A stretch of 64,000 nt of DNA, taken from Undaria pinnatifida (lineage: Eukaryota; Sar; Phaeophyceae; Laminariales; Alariaceae). Under the pieces are notes generated by a model. The model had not been told where the DNA came from. It made no database searches and was given only the letters and a program-made list of their open reading frames with translations. Shown piece by piece: positions 52,700-62,962 of this stretch; positions within the stretch are counted from its first letter, which is position 1; every line of letters starts with the position of its first letter. Location of the stretch: contig JABAKD010000019.1 of the NCBI GenBank assembly GCA_012845835.1, positions 1,039,501 through 1,103,500 on the forward strand. Direction: 5' to 3'. The translations under genes were made by a program, and so were the position numbers.

Positions 52700-54180
52700 G
52701 ACCGGCAAACGGCCACAGCAACGGAGTCAGGGACCACAGCAACAACAAAGCACACCGCCTATATTTCTCCAAAGAGGCTTCTCGGGGGAAAAAAAACAAT
52801 AAACGATGCTATACCGGGACGAATGCATGCCAATCACTGGTTTCTTTCGTGGATGCTGTTTACTTACTACGACCTTCGCGCTGCGCAGCTTAACAACAGG
52901 AGGGACGATTATTTCTCCCCTTGTTTTTTGGGGGGGTCGAAAATGTATTCCCTGTTTCTTGGCACACCCTCCCCCCATGCCATAAAATATGTCACAGACA
53001 AAAAGCATGTTGTGTGTAATAGAGCATCGCTGTGTGATCTTACTCGTACGTACCTATATTACTTGCATGAAAGTACAAACCACGTCGATTTGCCCGGACT
53101 TGTATAATACCACCCTCGAGGCCCCGGGGACGCAGCCACTCGCAATGCTGCTGTGTGGCTTTTTCTGGGGCAGTAATCGTAATCACTGCTACCTCCTCCT
53201 CGTTTTAGTCATGCGTCCGCTTGCCACGTCTATATCCATGTATGCACGTGTACCTACCGAAATTCAATACACAAATGCACTACTATGATACCTTCCACAG
53301 CACCATGGAGATTTTTTTTACAAGTGAATATTTTTTGTTTTGGGACAAGACATGACGCCAATTTAGAAGCAATGTGTTGCCAAGTTCTATTTTATCAACC
53401 TCTCCATACATCAAGATCTTAAGAATAACTGGAGAGTACCGTTCAAAATACAAAATTTTGCGCGCTTCTCGCCTGTCTCGCTCAGCACCCATCCGGGTTC
53501 ACGTCGTCGAGGTGCTGAACGGATTGACCAGCAACAACAAAAACAGTCAGTAGCCAGCGCAATTCTTGCAACAACACAACAAAGCGTTCGAAACATTACT
53601 ACCTTAATAATCGCGCCTACCTTAGAAGTGCATCCAGGCTTCGTTTGTGGGGATAAACACACATGGAATTAGTGTGGGATATGTATATATGCGGTCCTGA
53701 TCGTGGACCAGTATATACGGAACGACTCTTTGGAGCGGCGACGAAAAATACTGATAAAACGTTGTTTCTCGTACTGCGATTTTAAAGACGACCACTTCGT
53801 TCGTTGTGTATGTTTTCTATTTTTTTTCGTGGTCTGGCCTGTTATGTTTTGTTGTCGTATACCCGGTATGCTAGCATTTCACTTGCTTTATACCTTGATT
53901 AATTGCGATTGTTTGTTTAACTTTGTCTCACAGTCGGTGACCACATAATAATAAGTTGTTTCTCTCTAGGATGAAGAACCAGCATGGACATGGAGTGTAA
54001 TGATGTCGTTGGGTAGGGAACGCCCCCCCCTCGAAGACAACGAACGTTCGAACAAAGGTATTTAACCGTGAAATCGGATATCGAAAAGCAACGACACAGT
54101 AGTCGTACGACAATAGCCCAAACGCTTCGAAGTGTGATCATGAAGAAAGAAAAAAATGTGGTGGGGCCGAAACAAGAAGC
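52700..54180. other. Unassigned interval
   Basis: Short ORFs on both strands show no domain. Contains a partial GCCGCCCCCCGAAGACGG-family fragment (53455-53530) and hydrophobic plus ORF 53703-53948, which is Phe/Cys-rich but unrecognised. Confidence 0.4.
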
Positions 54181-54184
54181 CAAT

Positions 54185-54500
54185 TTGGAAATGATGCCAA
54201 CGTGGAAATACATGTTTTCCCATATGTTTTTTTCGTTCAAGCCCTGCATATGCCAAGATCCAAGAATAGCTCGGACGTATACCGCCCGAAATACGAATAT
54301 GTACGCACTTCTCGCTTTTCTCGCTCAGCCCACGTACCCGATCCCGGCCAGGTGCGGAACGGATATGGCAGGGCGAGGGGCATTTGAGCCGCCCCCCGAA
54401 GACGGCGCTCAAACCAAGCTATTTGACCAAGAATTCCATTTCCGAGAATCGCATACTGAGGCCGAGACGGCAAAAAGTCCTGACCGAATCCCCCCAAAAA
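54185..54500 (+). repeat. Dispersed GCCGCCCCCCGAAGACGG family copy
   Basis: Contains GCCGCCCCCCGAAGACGGCG and AGAATCGCATACTGAGGCCG; the left part TTTGGAAATGATGCCAA matches 50870 and 61170. Its CTCAAACC word near the GC core is weakly B-box-like. Confidence 0.65.
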
Positions 54501-54574
54501 AGAATGACCGCATATATAAAACGCTAAATCTAATATCGAAATCGGCCGAAGTAATAAACACTCCCACGCACTGA

Positions 54575-55405
54575 ATATCACCTCATTTTCTTTCTAGAGC
54601 CATCCATGCCGCTGTTGCAATTCCCACTCCCCCCCCCCGCCCCCAACCCCCCTTCCTTCCCCACCACCCGCACCATCACCTAGACCTAGCACCACGCGTA
54701 TAGCAAACCCCTACATCTATGCGACCTAAAGCCCTTCCCCCCTTCCCCCCCCCACCCTCACCTCCCCACCCCCCCACCCCACCCCCACCCCCTCGAACAC
54801 TCCGCCCTCTACTCACTGGTTGTGCGACTTACAGGACATATATGATATACCGGTGCATTCTTTCCAAAACAGTCACATTTATCCCCGTGAAGGATGTATA
54901 CTTTCCACGCACAGATTGAGCTGCCTTTCCCCCCCCCCCATGATAAACTGGTGCATTCCTTCCACAACCGTCAGATTTATCCCCTTGAAGGAATTATAGT
55001 TTCCACGCACAAATTGAGCTGCCCCACCCGCCCCCGCCCCCCTCCCCCCCCCTCGCCCCCTTTTGATCAAAACCACGACCCCACGTCCTTCAAAACTCCG
55101 CCCTCCCCTCACCGGTTATTCGACTTACAGGGTTCACTTGATAAACTGATGCATTTCCTTCCACAGCTGTCAGATTTTGTCCCCCTCAGAAACGGGTTTT
55201 ATAGTTTCCGCGCACAGACTGACTAAAATCATCCTGTTGACCCTGATAGCTACACTGTAGTTGTAAGGGGAGTCGCCGACCTATATCCTTAACGAGGACA
55301 CACAACCCGTAATACGCGCGATCGGAGTATCACACACAGCTTGCAAAGATGAGTTTCGACAAAATCTTCGATCTCACAGCCGGAGTGTATCTTAATTTTT
55401 ATAAT
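54575..55405 (+). repeat. Stem-loop/T-tail repeat, copy 9, long
   Basis: Plus-strand copy with the C-run units on its 5' side (54600-55130) and the usual 3' part, ending CTCACAGCCGGAGTGTATCT then TAATTTTTATAATATG. Shows the full order C-run units, conserved body, stem-loop, T-rich tail. Confidence 0.75.
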
Positions 55406-55516
55406 ATGTGTGTATTTATGTTGTGAATTTTGAACAACGAGGAGTCTCTTACCCTAAAAATATGTCGGGTTTATTGTTGTTTTTTTCAATATTGTGTTTG
55501 GTTGTATACCTGTTAG

Positions 55517-55600
55517 TGTTATATGGCTCAGTTTGGGTAAACTATTGGTTAACCTTTTGCAAGTGGTCAAAAGGACTAATACCCCACAAGTACCTTAACA
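55517..55600 (+). repeat. Left LTR of the TRIM
   Basis: 84 bp, TGTTATATGGCTCAGTTTGG to ACCTTAACA. Starts TGTTA and ends TAACA, the short inverted ends of an LTR. Confidence 0.78.
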
Positions 55601-55806
55601 AATGGCGCCGTCGACAGACCCTGGGTTTTTTGGGTCGTGGGTTCAAATCCCACCATCCACATAATAAACTTTTTCAGACTTTCCCCATGTGTCGGACTTG
55701 AAGAATACTCTCCCCGGTATACCCAGGAAATGAAACCGCTTGGATATTGACAGGTCCGCCTGTATATCCGGCCGACCTGCTATCCCGCCGTTTCAGGGGG
55801 GGCAAG

Positions 55807-55893
55807 TGTAATAAGGCTTAGTTTGGGTAAGCTATCAATTGGTAACATTTTGCAAGTGGTCAAACGGACTAACACCCCACTAATACCTTAACA
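55807..55893 (+). repeat. Right LTR of the TRIM
   Basis: 87 bp, TGTAATAAGGCTTAGTTTGG to ACCTTAACA. Preceded directly by the polypurine tract. Confidence 0.78.
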
Positions 55894-56454
55894 TTAGCCC
55901 GTGGGATATTGTTCATCGGGGAGCTCCTTTAAAAATGTCTCCTATTGGTAATCAGTGTGTGAGGTATAGGGCGCCGTAAGCTCTTCTAGGGAGGAGCCTA
56001 AGAAACAGAAGAAAAAAAAAGGTGCAGCTGTACTGTAGCATGCCCCAGTACCTCAAGACTGCTCCTTGTGATCTATTTAATTTAATTATCTCTTGTTTTT
56101 TTCCCTTCTAGGATCCCGAAAGGTTTGATCGGGTGACATCGAACTACGCCTTAGGTTAGGGTTAGGGAATAGGGTTGGGGTTAGGGTCATGACACGACGA
56201 AACTCAACCTCATAAAAGCAAGCGCAACGAAGCCGTACATTCGAGTGTTACAAAAGTTGGAAATAAACTGCCTCGGGGGTCGAAACAGATTGAAACAATT
56301 AGTCGGCAATCGATCATATCGCACACAACTGTTTTGTTTTTACAGAGGGAAAAAAGGCATCATTTCTGAGTTAGACTTGTAATAGTAGGTGGTCGATGCC
56401 CAGCTTTGAAGGCTGTGTGTTATTTCGTACTGGTACGCCTTATGCTCGTGTAGT

Positions 56455-56640
56455 TGTTAAGGTATTAGTGGGGTATTAGTCCGTTTGGCCACTTGCAAAA
56501 GGTTAACAAATAGCTCACCCAAACTAAGCCATATAATACTCTCCCCCTCTGAAACGGCGGGATACCACGTCGGCCGCGCATTCCAGGAATTGAACCTACG
56601 ACCTCATATACTCAAGGAGTGCAACCTACTTTTTAACAAC
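56455..56640 (-). mobile_element. Partial second TRIM copy, inverted
   Basis: 56455-56538 is the family LTR in reverse orientation (TGTTAAGGTATTAGTGGGGT on plus). It is followed by the reverse of the polypurine tract (CTCTCCCCCTCTG) and of the CCCGCCGTTTCAG interior, then a T-arm-like GTAGGTTCAATTCCTGG on minus. The 5' LTR is missing. Confidence 0.68.
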
Positions 56641-56734
56641 CCGTTGTTGTTTACACACACGGTGCCTAACTAAAATAAAAGACCTCCTCCTCGATTGCGC
56701 AGGCGACACCTCGATCATCATCGTGCATATTGTA

Positions 56735-56972
56735 CCACTGGAACACAAAGAAGGGAAATCTCACAAAAAATAAACATATTCCCGGACTCGAGCAACAACG
56801 GATGACATGTTCACTGGAACAGCAGCCCAACTGTTTTATCAGCTGTACGCATGTTACTGTACTTAGAAGAAAGGGAATCTCACAAAAAAACGCATCTTCC
56901 CGGACTCGATCAACACGGACGACTTTTTCAATGAGATAGCAGCCCAACTGTTTATCCTCTACTACTGCTGCA
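56735..56972 (+). repeat. Two-copy tandem repeat of about 118 bp
   Basis: Both units contain GGGAA(A)TCTCACAAAAAA, TTCCCGGACTCGA and AGCAGCCCAACTGTTT. Weakly coding-like frames are not shared. Confidence 0.7.
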
Positions 56973-57039
56973 CGCATATGTTCCCACTAAATATTTATCG
57001 GTTTGGCAAGTATCTGTACGTGCGAAAAGACACAGTCCA

Positions 57040-57220
57040 AGCCGCTGCTTGCAGGGCCGGGAGGGACGAGCAAGGTGAGGCACATCCAGCAATCAGCGCG
57101 CCGAGAGGTGGAACCTAAGCTCGACGAGTTATCTTGAAGACGGCTCCAAACCTGGTCTAAATCGGCCCCTTCGGACGCTCTCGTGCAAGGACCAACACAA
57201 TCCTCTGTGTCTTTATTATA
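57040..57220 (+). repeat. Dispersed GAGCAAGGTGAGGCAC repeat, copy 1
   Basis: Contains GAGCAAGGTGAGGCACATCC, GCGCCGAGAGGTGG, AAACCTGGTCTAAATCGG. Other copies: 61890-61975, 62120-62270 and 63385-63540. Confidence 0.65.
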
Positions 57221-57449
57221 ACAGTTGTAGAGGTGATATATTGGCCTAGTTTGGCCCAGTTTTGTTCTTGGTGGGCAAAGCATCACAGGTGAAGAGCAGC
57301 AGCAAGCAGCAGCACTGCAGCTGCAGCAACAACAGGAGGATAGCAACACACAGAAAAACAGCATTAAAAATGCATACATAACGGGTACATACAAACACAT
57401 GATCGTACGTCGTACAGACAGCAGCGCACAACAGTATCATATCAATGTA

Positions 57450-58470
57450 TCAAGGTCCAGGTACGTACCCAGTTGTGAACCACCCACCACCGTGCCCAAC
57501 AAAAGAGATTAAAAAAAACGGTACATAAAAAGACGAGGGCGCTCCGCCGGGAGTTAAACCCCCGACCGCGTACAGGTCTGAATTATGAATTGTACCGGCA
57601 AAGTTCAATATTTTTATGCTTGTGTATGTTTTTAAGCCGGAGTTTTACTTGTTGAAGGACCCGCAAGCGATAGCATTTATCATGTATAAATCGTATGGTC
57701 GTCAGGGCACACTGCCGGTCTGCTGCTGCTGTGAACGTGATTCGAGAACCCAGCATGTATGCACGGTGCGCGGCCACCATCACCACCAGGCGTTTTATTG
57801 CACGTACGTGCAAGGTTTTCAGATTTGCACGTAAAGTCAATGGCGGCAGGACTGCCCCTGCCGACCTCGAAAGCAGACCTCGAGCCCCCCAAAGGAATGT
57901 GGCTAAGGGTAGGGTTAGGAAGGGTCAGGGTCAGGTCTGGGGTCGGGTTGATCTGGGCACCAAACATGTCGTTTTGTGAGAACCTGCACATAGTAGGGAG
58001 CTTCCATACATAAAAAATATCGCTAATGAAATTACGTGCAAATCTTAGTAGCTTGACACGTACGTGCAACTTCGCTGGGGCTGCACCATCACACACAGCA
58101 GCGCAGCAGTAGCGTACGCTGCTGCCTGGTTGTCGTTCCCTTGGTTAATATTTATTTCGTGTTACAGCACCCACGGCCCGCGACCGCTCTGATACCTAAT
58201 GCCTTGATATTCGTTGCTCGACACCCTTCCATCCTTGCCACGCTCTCGCCACCTCCTGGCGTGCGCAAATTAATTATGTTTTGTTGGCTTTTTACTACGT
58301 ACTGCGACTACTGCTGTACCAGGTGCTTGCTTTCATCTGCTATATCTGGGTACCTAGCTACGCACAGCGACCCAACCTTCACATTGAATCATATGCATGT
58401 TTGCTGCTAGATTTGCAACTACGCCGTGACAGAGTCCAAAGGACGGTTTCGATTGAAGTTCACCAACAAC
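57450..58470. other. Unassigned interval with a tRNA-like fragment
   Basis: On minus, 57540-57605 reads CGGTCGGGGGTTTAACTCCC then GGCGGAGCGCCC, a T-arm and acceptor-like 3' half; no matching 5' half with a proper D arm and anticodon stem was found, so it is a tRNA-derived fragment. A telomere-like patch lies at 57900-57945. ORFs are not supported. Confidence 0.4.
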
Positions 58471-58477
58471 GATGCCT

Positions 58478-58652
58478 CCGTCCTGTTGCCTAGGCGCTCT
58501 CAGCAGTTAGTTGATCCCTGTTTTTTTTTTGCATTTTTGCAAATAAGTCAAAAATCTCATCGTGGTGGGTGTCGAACTCAAGGACAACCAAACGTTGGTA
58601 GTATTCGAGGGTAAAACCACTATTATTAATAGACCACCTGGGCGGCCGGCTG
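58478..58652 (-). repeat. tRNA-derived SINE candidate, copy 3
   Basis: GCCGGCCGCCCAGGTGGTCT, B-box-like TTGAGTTCGACACCC, body GCAAAAATGCAAAAAAAAAA and end CTGCTGAGAGCGCC. The best preserved B box of the three. Confidence 0.6.
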
Positions 58653-59189
58653 ACAATTGATTAAAACAAAACAAGATTTTTGCATAGAGATTACATTCCC
58701 TCCCCCATATTGTATGATATTACGATGGTTGACGCGATATGTATAGAATAAAGCGCCAAATACCTAAATATCAGCGTACGCGAAGTTTTTAGATCATGAA
58801 TAACGAACGACCGCGAAAGCAGAGCACGGCAAAGCATAGCGCTTCGCTCTGCTGAGCTAGCGGTGCGCTGCTGAGCTGAGCCGCTGGGCATCGCAGGGGA
58901 CTGCACGGCGCTTCGTTGCTGTAAGCTATAGCGCTGCGATGGGGTGCTGGGCGGTGTCGAGCTGATGAGCCAAGCCCAGATCTCAGCCGATGAAGCTTCG
59001 TCAAGTACAAAACAAATGGTGCGAAATCAAAGAAAAGCTGAAGCTGGACCGTTCCGCAACTAATGCACAGGCGGTAAATCAGCGGCAAATAGTAGGAGGT
59101 TCAACTTACTATTAATAGACAAAAAAGAAGAAAAATCGCGAAAAGGTTCAAAATCGTGTTGGCGGAAAAACCAAATTTGCAGGAAGCAG

Positions 59190-59345
59190 CTGAAAGGTCA
59201 AGAAACAGGCAATATTTCCGTTGTTGTTGTTGTCGTTCTCACATTAACTCGCATAATCAAGTCCGTGGTCACAGGACAGGCTCCAGTCACTCTGGAGCTG
59301 AGGAATACCCTAGGGGAAAAACACAAACCAAAGGTGGTACACGCA
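59190..59345 (+). pseudogene. Plus-strand fragment with the SVVTGQAPVTLELR segment
   Basis: Reads VVVVVVLTLTRIIKSVVTGQ then APVTLELRNTLGEKHKPKVV before a stop. Paired with the minus fragment at 41605-41889. The DNA also holds the inverted repeat CTCCAGTCACTCTGGAG. Confidence 0.35.
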
Positions 59346-60031
59346 TGAATCACAGCTGACGCAATTCATGCCTCCACCAGAAACATATAAAAGTGAAATC
59401 GGGAGTCAGTCTACGATGTGCCAGGTCCATGCTGGTGCATACGTCTCATTACTCGCGCCTGGAAAAACCGACTATACCGCTTGCCACCCAAGAAAGACTT
59501 CCACGCATATATTACACGTGGTATCTATCACTACGCATACGCACAACAGACGCAAGTCAATTGGCAAAAAGAAACAAAGAGAAAGGAAAGGAAATGGGTG
59601 CATGGGGCCAAGAAAAAGAAAAGGTAAATAAATTTTGGGGGGTCTACTGGCGAGTCTGCCACCAGAACGATGCCACGTGGTTTTTCGACGATCTACAACA
59701 GTACTACGAACGACTTCCGATACACCCACCGAAGCACGGACTACCGGCGAATTACGCGATCGACAGCTGGCTGTGGTTGTCACGTGTCTCTGTGTTGGGG
59801 GCCCCTGTGCGCTGCCTCTTGTTGGCTCTTGTTTGGGTAAAACATGCGGTGTGCTCCTTGGTCTCACGGGAGCAACACACCAGAATCAGAACGTCCGCTC
59901 GTACGACGTATCATTCTTACAGGAAATGTAGTATTTTTTTTTCTCTTTCAATAAGAACCTAAACGGTTGTTATATATTGGACAGAGTGATGCGTGTACGA
60001 CTAAACTTGCCAACGGCACTCGTACTGCACT

Positions 60032-60373
60032 TTGAGCTATCTGCTGTGGTTCTGGTTGCTACTTGTTGCTGCAGTATGTGCTAGAAGTTTCGCCCTTCGG
60101 CTACTACTGCTGCTGCACCTGATGTTGTGTGTTTGCCAATGTTGTCAGTTGGCGTTCATGCTCGTCGTACATACTGCTGTTCTCACCCAGTACGTACGGG
60201 TTTCCTCGTACCTCGACGGCACGACGACGAGCTCAAAACAGAAGGGAGGTGACATGAAATGGCATGGACAATGGCCACATAGAAGCGAGCACAGCGGGAT
60301 AGTTCGCTGCGAATCAACCGCACTCGTTCATGCCTACAGCAGAGGCTGCTCGGAGTGTCAGCGGCCGTGCTAA
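60032..60373 (+). CDS. Small ORF in the tandem duplication, copy 1
   Basis: 113 codons. A Leu/Cys-rich hydrophobic N-terminus (LLWFWLLLVAAVCARSFALR) resembles a signal or membrane segment. The rest is polar, with HRSEHSGIVRCESTALVHAY and a CSECQRPC end. The frame is shared with 60497-60835 and the only length change is a whole codon. The duplication is recent, so this is weak evidence for coding. No family was recognised. Confidence 0.3.
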   Translation: MSYLLWFWLLLVAAVCARSFALRLLLLLHLMLCVCQCCQLAFMLVVHTAVLTQYVRVSSYLDGTTTSSKQKGGDMKWHGQWPHRSEHSGIVRCESTALVHAYSRGCSECQRPC

Positions 60374-60496
60374 AGCCAGGGCCAAAGGCCGAAGAGACGG
60401 CTCTACCCGCTTGGTTTTTTGTCTCGAGATTCTGTTATATGTTGAACAGAGTGATGCGTGTACGACTAAACTTGCCAACTGCACTCGTACTGCACT

Positions 60497-60835
60497 TTGA
60501 GCTGTCTGCTGTGGTTCTGGTTGCTACTTGTTGCTGCAGTATGTGCTAGAAGTTTCGCCCTTCGGCTACTGCTGCTGCACCTGATGTTGTGTGTTTGCCA
60601 ATGTCATCAGTTAGCGTTCATGTTCGTCGTACATACTGCTGTTCTCACCCAGTACGTACGGGTTTCCTCGTACCTCGACGGCACGACGACGAGCTCAAAA
60701 CAGAAGGGAGGTGACATGAAATGGCGTGGACATTGGCCACATAGAAGCGAGCACAGCGGGATAGTTCGCTGCGAATCAACCGCACTCGTCCATGCCTACA
60801 GCAGAGGCTGCCTGAAGTGTCAGCGGCCATGCTAA
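60497..60835 (+). CDS. Small ORF in the tandem duplication, copy 2
   Basis: 112 codons, same hydrophobic start and tail as 60032-60373, one Leu fewer in the Leu run. A few amino-acid changes (CC to CH, L to F, SEC to LKC). Confidence 0.3.
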   Translation: MSCLLWFWLLLVAAVCARSFALRLLLLHLMLCVCQCHQLAFMFVVHTAVLTQYVRVSSYLDGTTTSSKQKGGDMKWRGHWPHRSEHSGIVRCESTALVHAYSRGCLKCQRPC

Positions 60836-61119
60836 AGCCAGGGCCAAAGGCCGAAGAGACGGCTCTACCTTCTGGGTTAGATTCTGTTACATGAAAATGT
60901 CATGATTCCATGGTTTGGGAGTTATTTTGTCACGAAACGTTTTGCGGTCGGTAATTTGTGTCGCGAAGATGTTGGATATCGTCGGTAACTTGTGTCACGT
61001 TTTAGGTGAATTCACACTAAAAAATCGAATTTCCATCTGGCAAAACGAACAGAAACAAAAGCATTAAAATGCCGAGCAAGAAACCAAACGAACTAGTAAA
61101 AAAGTACAGCAAAGAAACT

Positions 61120-61440
61120 AACGCTCGAGAGTATGCCACCGCAAAATTCCAAACATTATCACGTACCGTTTGGAAATGATGCCAATTTTGTAAATCATTC
61201 AGGCGTTGCAGCCATTAAGATTCAACAATTTTTCCAAAATTCCTCCTCGACACTCGCTCGTCTCGCTCGGCACCCGTCCGCGTTCACGTCGATGTGCGGA
61301 ACGGACACGGCAGGGCGAGGGGCGTTGGAGCCGCCCCCCGAAGACGGCGCTCGAACCAAGCCATATTCGACCGAGAATTCCAGTTGCGCGAATCGCATAC
61401 TTAGGCCGAGACAAAAAACTCCTGACCAAAGTCCATGACA
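61120..61440 (+). repeat. Dispersed GCCGCCCCCCGAAGACGG family copy
   Basis: Same order as 50800-51130, from CTCGAGAGTATGCCACCGCA through the GC core to GAATCGCATACTTAGGCCGA. ORFs on both strands follow the repeat. Confidence 0.65.
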
Positions 61441-61489
61441 CCAAGGAATGACTCGATATTCAAGGAATGATTTTATATATATTTATTTA

Positions 61490-61745
61490 CATGTTCACTT
61501 TCGGCGGATATCCGGTACGAATAGAAAAAAAAAAAGGGAAGCAACCCAAAAATAAACGATAAAAGGAAGTAACAAGGTTGAGTGCACAACGAGACTCGAA
61601 GAACACAAACAGGATGAAAAATAAATAAAAAGGAAAGAAAAAAACAAAAGAATAAAGGAGCAAAACGTTCACGGCGTGTTTTGAACCCGCTACTGGTGAA
61701 TAAAACAGTCCGTGTCTAACTGTCGAACTACTATTGCCACTGGCT
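61490..61745 (-). repeat. tRNA-like SINE candidate, family 2, copy 1
   Basis: On minus it has CCAGTGGCAATAGTAGTTCG (A-box-like) and AGCGGGTTCAAAACACGCC (B-box-like), then a T/C-rich body and ends ATCCGCCGAAAGTGAAC. Confidence 0.55.
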
Positions 61746-61749
61746 TGGG

Positions 61750-61990
61750 TTCTAAAGAGAATTTTGTGTTTTTAGACGTACGGCTCCTCCTCACCTAATA
61801 TTTTAGAACGAAAAATCTGCAAAAACGTGATTTTGCATAGGTCACCACGACACGAAGCGAGCACGACCGATGCCGACCCCGGCAAGGTCCTGAGAGTCAA
61901 GCAAGGTGAGGCACACCTAGGAAACAGCGTGCTGAGAGGTGGGCCTCAGCTCGAGTAATCTCGAAGACAAAGCTACCGTTGTACGATTGC
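61750..61990 (+). repeat. Repeat block next to SINE family 2, copy 1
   Basis: Shares CCACGACACGAAGCGAGCAC, CCGACCCCGGCAAGGTC and GCAAG(G/C)TGAGG with 63230-63540. Together with the neighbouring SINE it forms a duplicated block of about 0.5 kb. Confidence 0.65.
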
Positions 61991-62387
61991 TACTGGGACA
62001 ACATGTCGTGTACCTATACGTACGACTACGCACTTGGCATTACACAACAGAAATTTGACAACAAACAAGATTTTGCAGCACCTGTCACGTTACGAAGCGA
62101 AAACGGCCGAGGTCACACCCCCTGCAGAGACGGGAGGGGCGAGCAAGGTGAGGCACCTCCGTGAGTCAGCGTGCCGAGAAGTGGCCCTAAGCTCGTGTTA
62201 TCTCAAAAACGGCTCAAAACCTGGTCTAAATCGGGCCTCTCGATCGCTGCGACGACAGGGTCTACATAAATTAACACATGTATTTGTATTCGTGTCTGAA
62301 CAACAACAGCAAGCAGCAGCGGCAGTCCAGCAACAAACGCAAGTCGTAGAAGTACAGCATGCAAAAGTATAGTAACGGCAGCAGCAA

Positions 62388-62770
62388 CGCCGTACAACTC
62401 TCATGTGCGTGTAAATTCAACAACAAAGAGCATGCTGCAGCAGCGGCAGCATCAGCAGTACGACAAACAGCAAGCAGTATTGGGTACAATATGCATAAAT
62501 AATATCAATAGTTCACTTTGGGCCGGTATCCGGTACGTATCATACAGCATACACACTGTGTAACAACAGCTGCTAGCAGCAGCAACGCCGCACAACGCAC
62601 AAGTCTCATGTGCGTTTAAATTCAACAACAGCATGCTACAGCAGCGGCAGCACCGGCACAGTACGACAAACAGCAAGCAGTACCCAGTGTAAAATATATG
62701 CGTACATAATACTATGTTCACTTAAATGCAGCCCTATACCCAGTACATATAAAACAAAAAAAACGAAGAA
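62388..62770 (+). repeat. Two tandem units of about 195 bp, CAG-rich
   Basis: 62388-62582 and 62583-62770 share CAACGCCG(T/C)ACAAC, AAATTCAACAACA, GCAGCGGCAGCA and GTACGACAAACAGCAAGCAG. Confidence 0.75.
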
Positions 62771-62962
62771 GCAACACAAACATGAACAAAAAAAGAGTAC
62801 TTGTAACATAAAATTAAAACGACAAAAAAACAAAAAAGCGTCGAGACTCTCGAGTACAAACAGGAGAAAAAAAAACACTTAGAAAGAAAAGAAAAACGAA
62901 AAGCGATGATATGGCAAGGCTCAAACCCGCGACTGGTGAATACAAACAATGCGGGTCTAACA
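62712..62962 (-). repeat. tRNA-like SINE candidate, family 2, copy 2
   Basis: On minus: GTTAGACCCGCATTGTTTGT, B-box-like GTCGCGGGTTTGAGCC, T-rich body containing CGAGAGTCTCGACGC, ends toward GGGTATAGGGCTGC. Confidence 0.5.

Larger units (their letters stand above)
55517..55893 (+). mobile_element. TRIM: 377-bp miniature LTR retrotransposon
   Basis: Left LTR 55517-55600 and right LTR 55807-55893 both start TGT(T/A)AT and end ACCTTAACA, and share GTTTGGGTAA and TTTTGCAAGTGGTCAAA. A primer-binding-site-like TGGCGCCGTCGACAG starts at 55603, two bases after the left LTR. A polypurine tract CAGGGGGGGCAAG ends at 55806. TTAG flanks both sides (55513-55516 and 55894-55897). The interior has no ORF but holds a tRNA T-arm-like GTGGGTTCAAATCCCACC at about 55638-55655. 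All parts needed in cis for LTR retrotransposition are present in miniature. Confidence 0.8.
30408..56455 (+). repeat. Segmental duplication, copy B, expanded about 3.7-fold
   Basis: Same order and orientation as 1-7035, interrupted by many insertions: about 3.4 kb of minisatellite at 32100-35850, about 5.6 kb at 37450-43090, 590 bp at 47005-47594, and about 7.6 kb at 47850-55430. Confidence 0.8.
59971..60875 (+). repeat. Tandem duplication of about 465 bp
   Basis: 59971-60435 and 60436-60875 are about 97% alike by eye, both with ACAGAGTGATGCGTGTACGA near the start and AAGCCAGGGCCAAAGGCCGA near the end. Confidence 0.88.

Noticed and set aside
55605-55662. Functional tRNA gene in the TRIM
   Set aside because: Only the T arm is convincing. 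No complementary acceptor 5' strand, D arm or anticodon stem could be folded.
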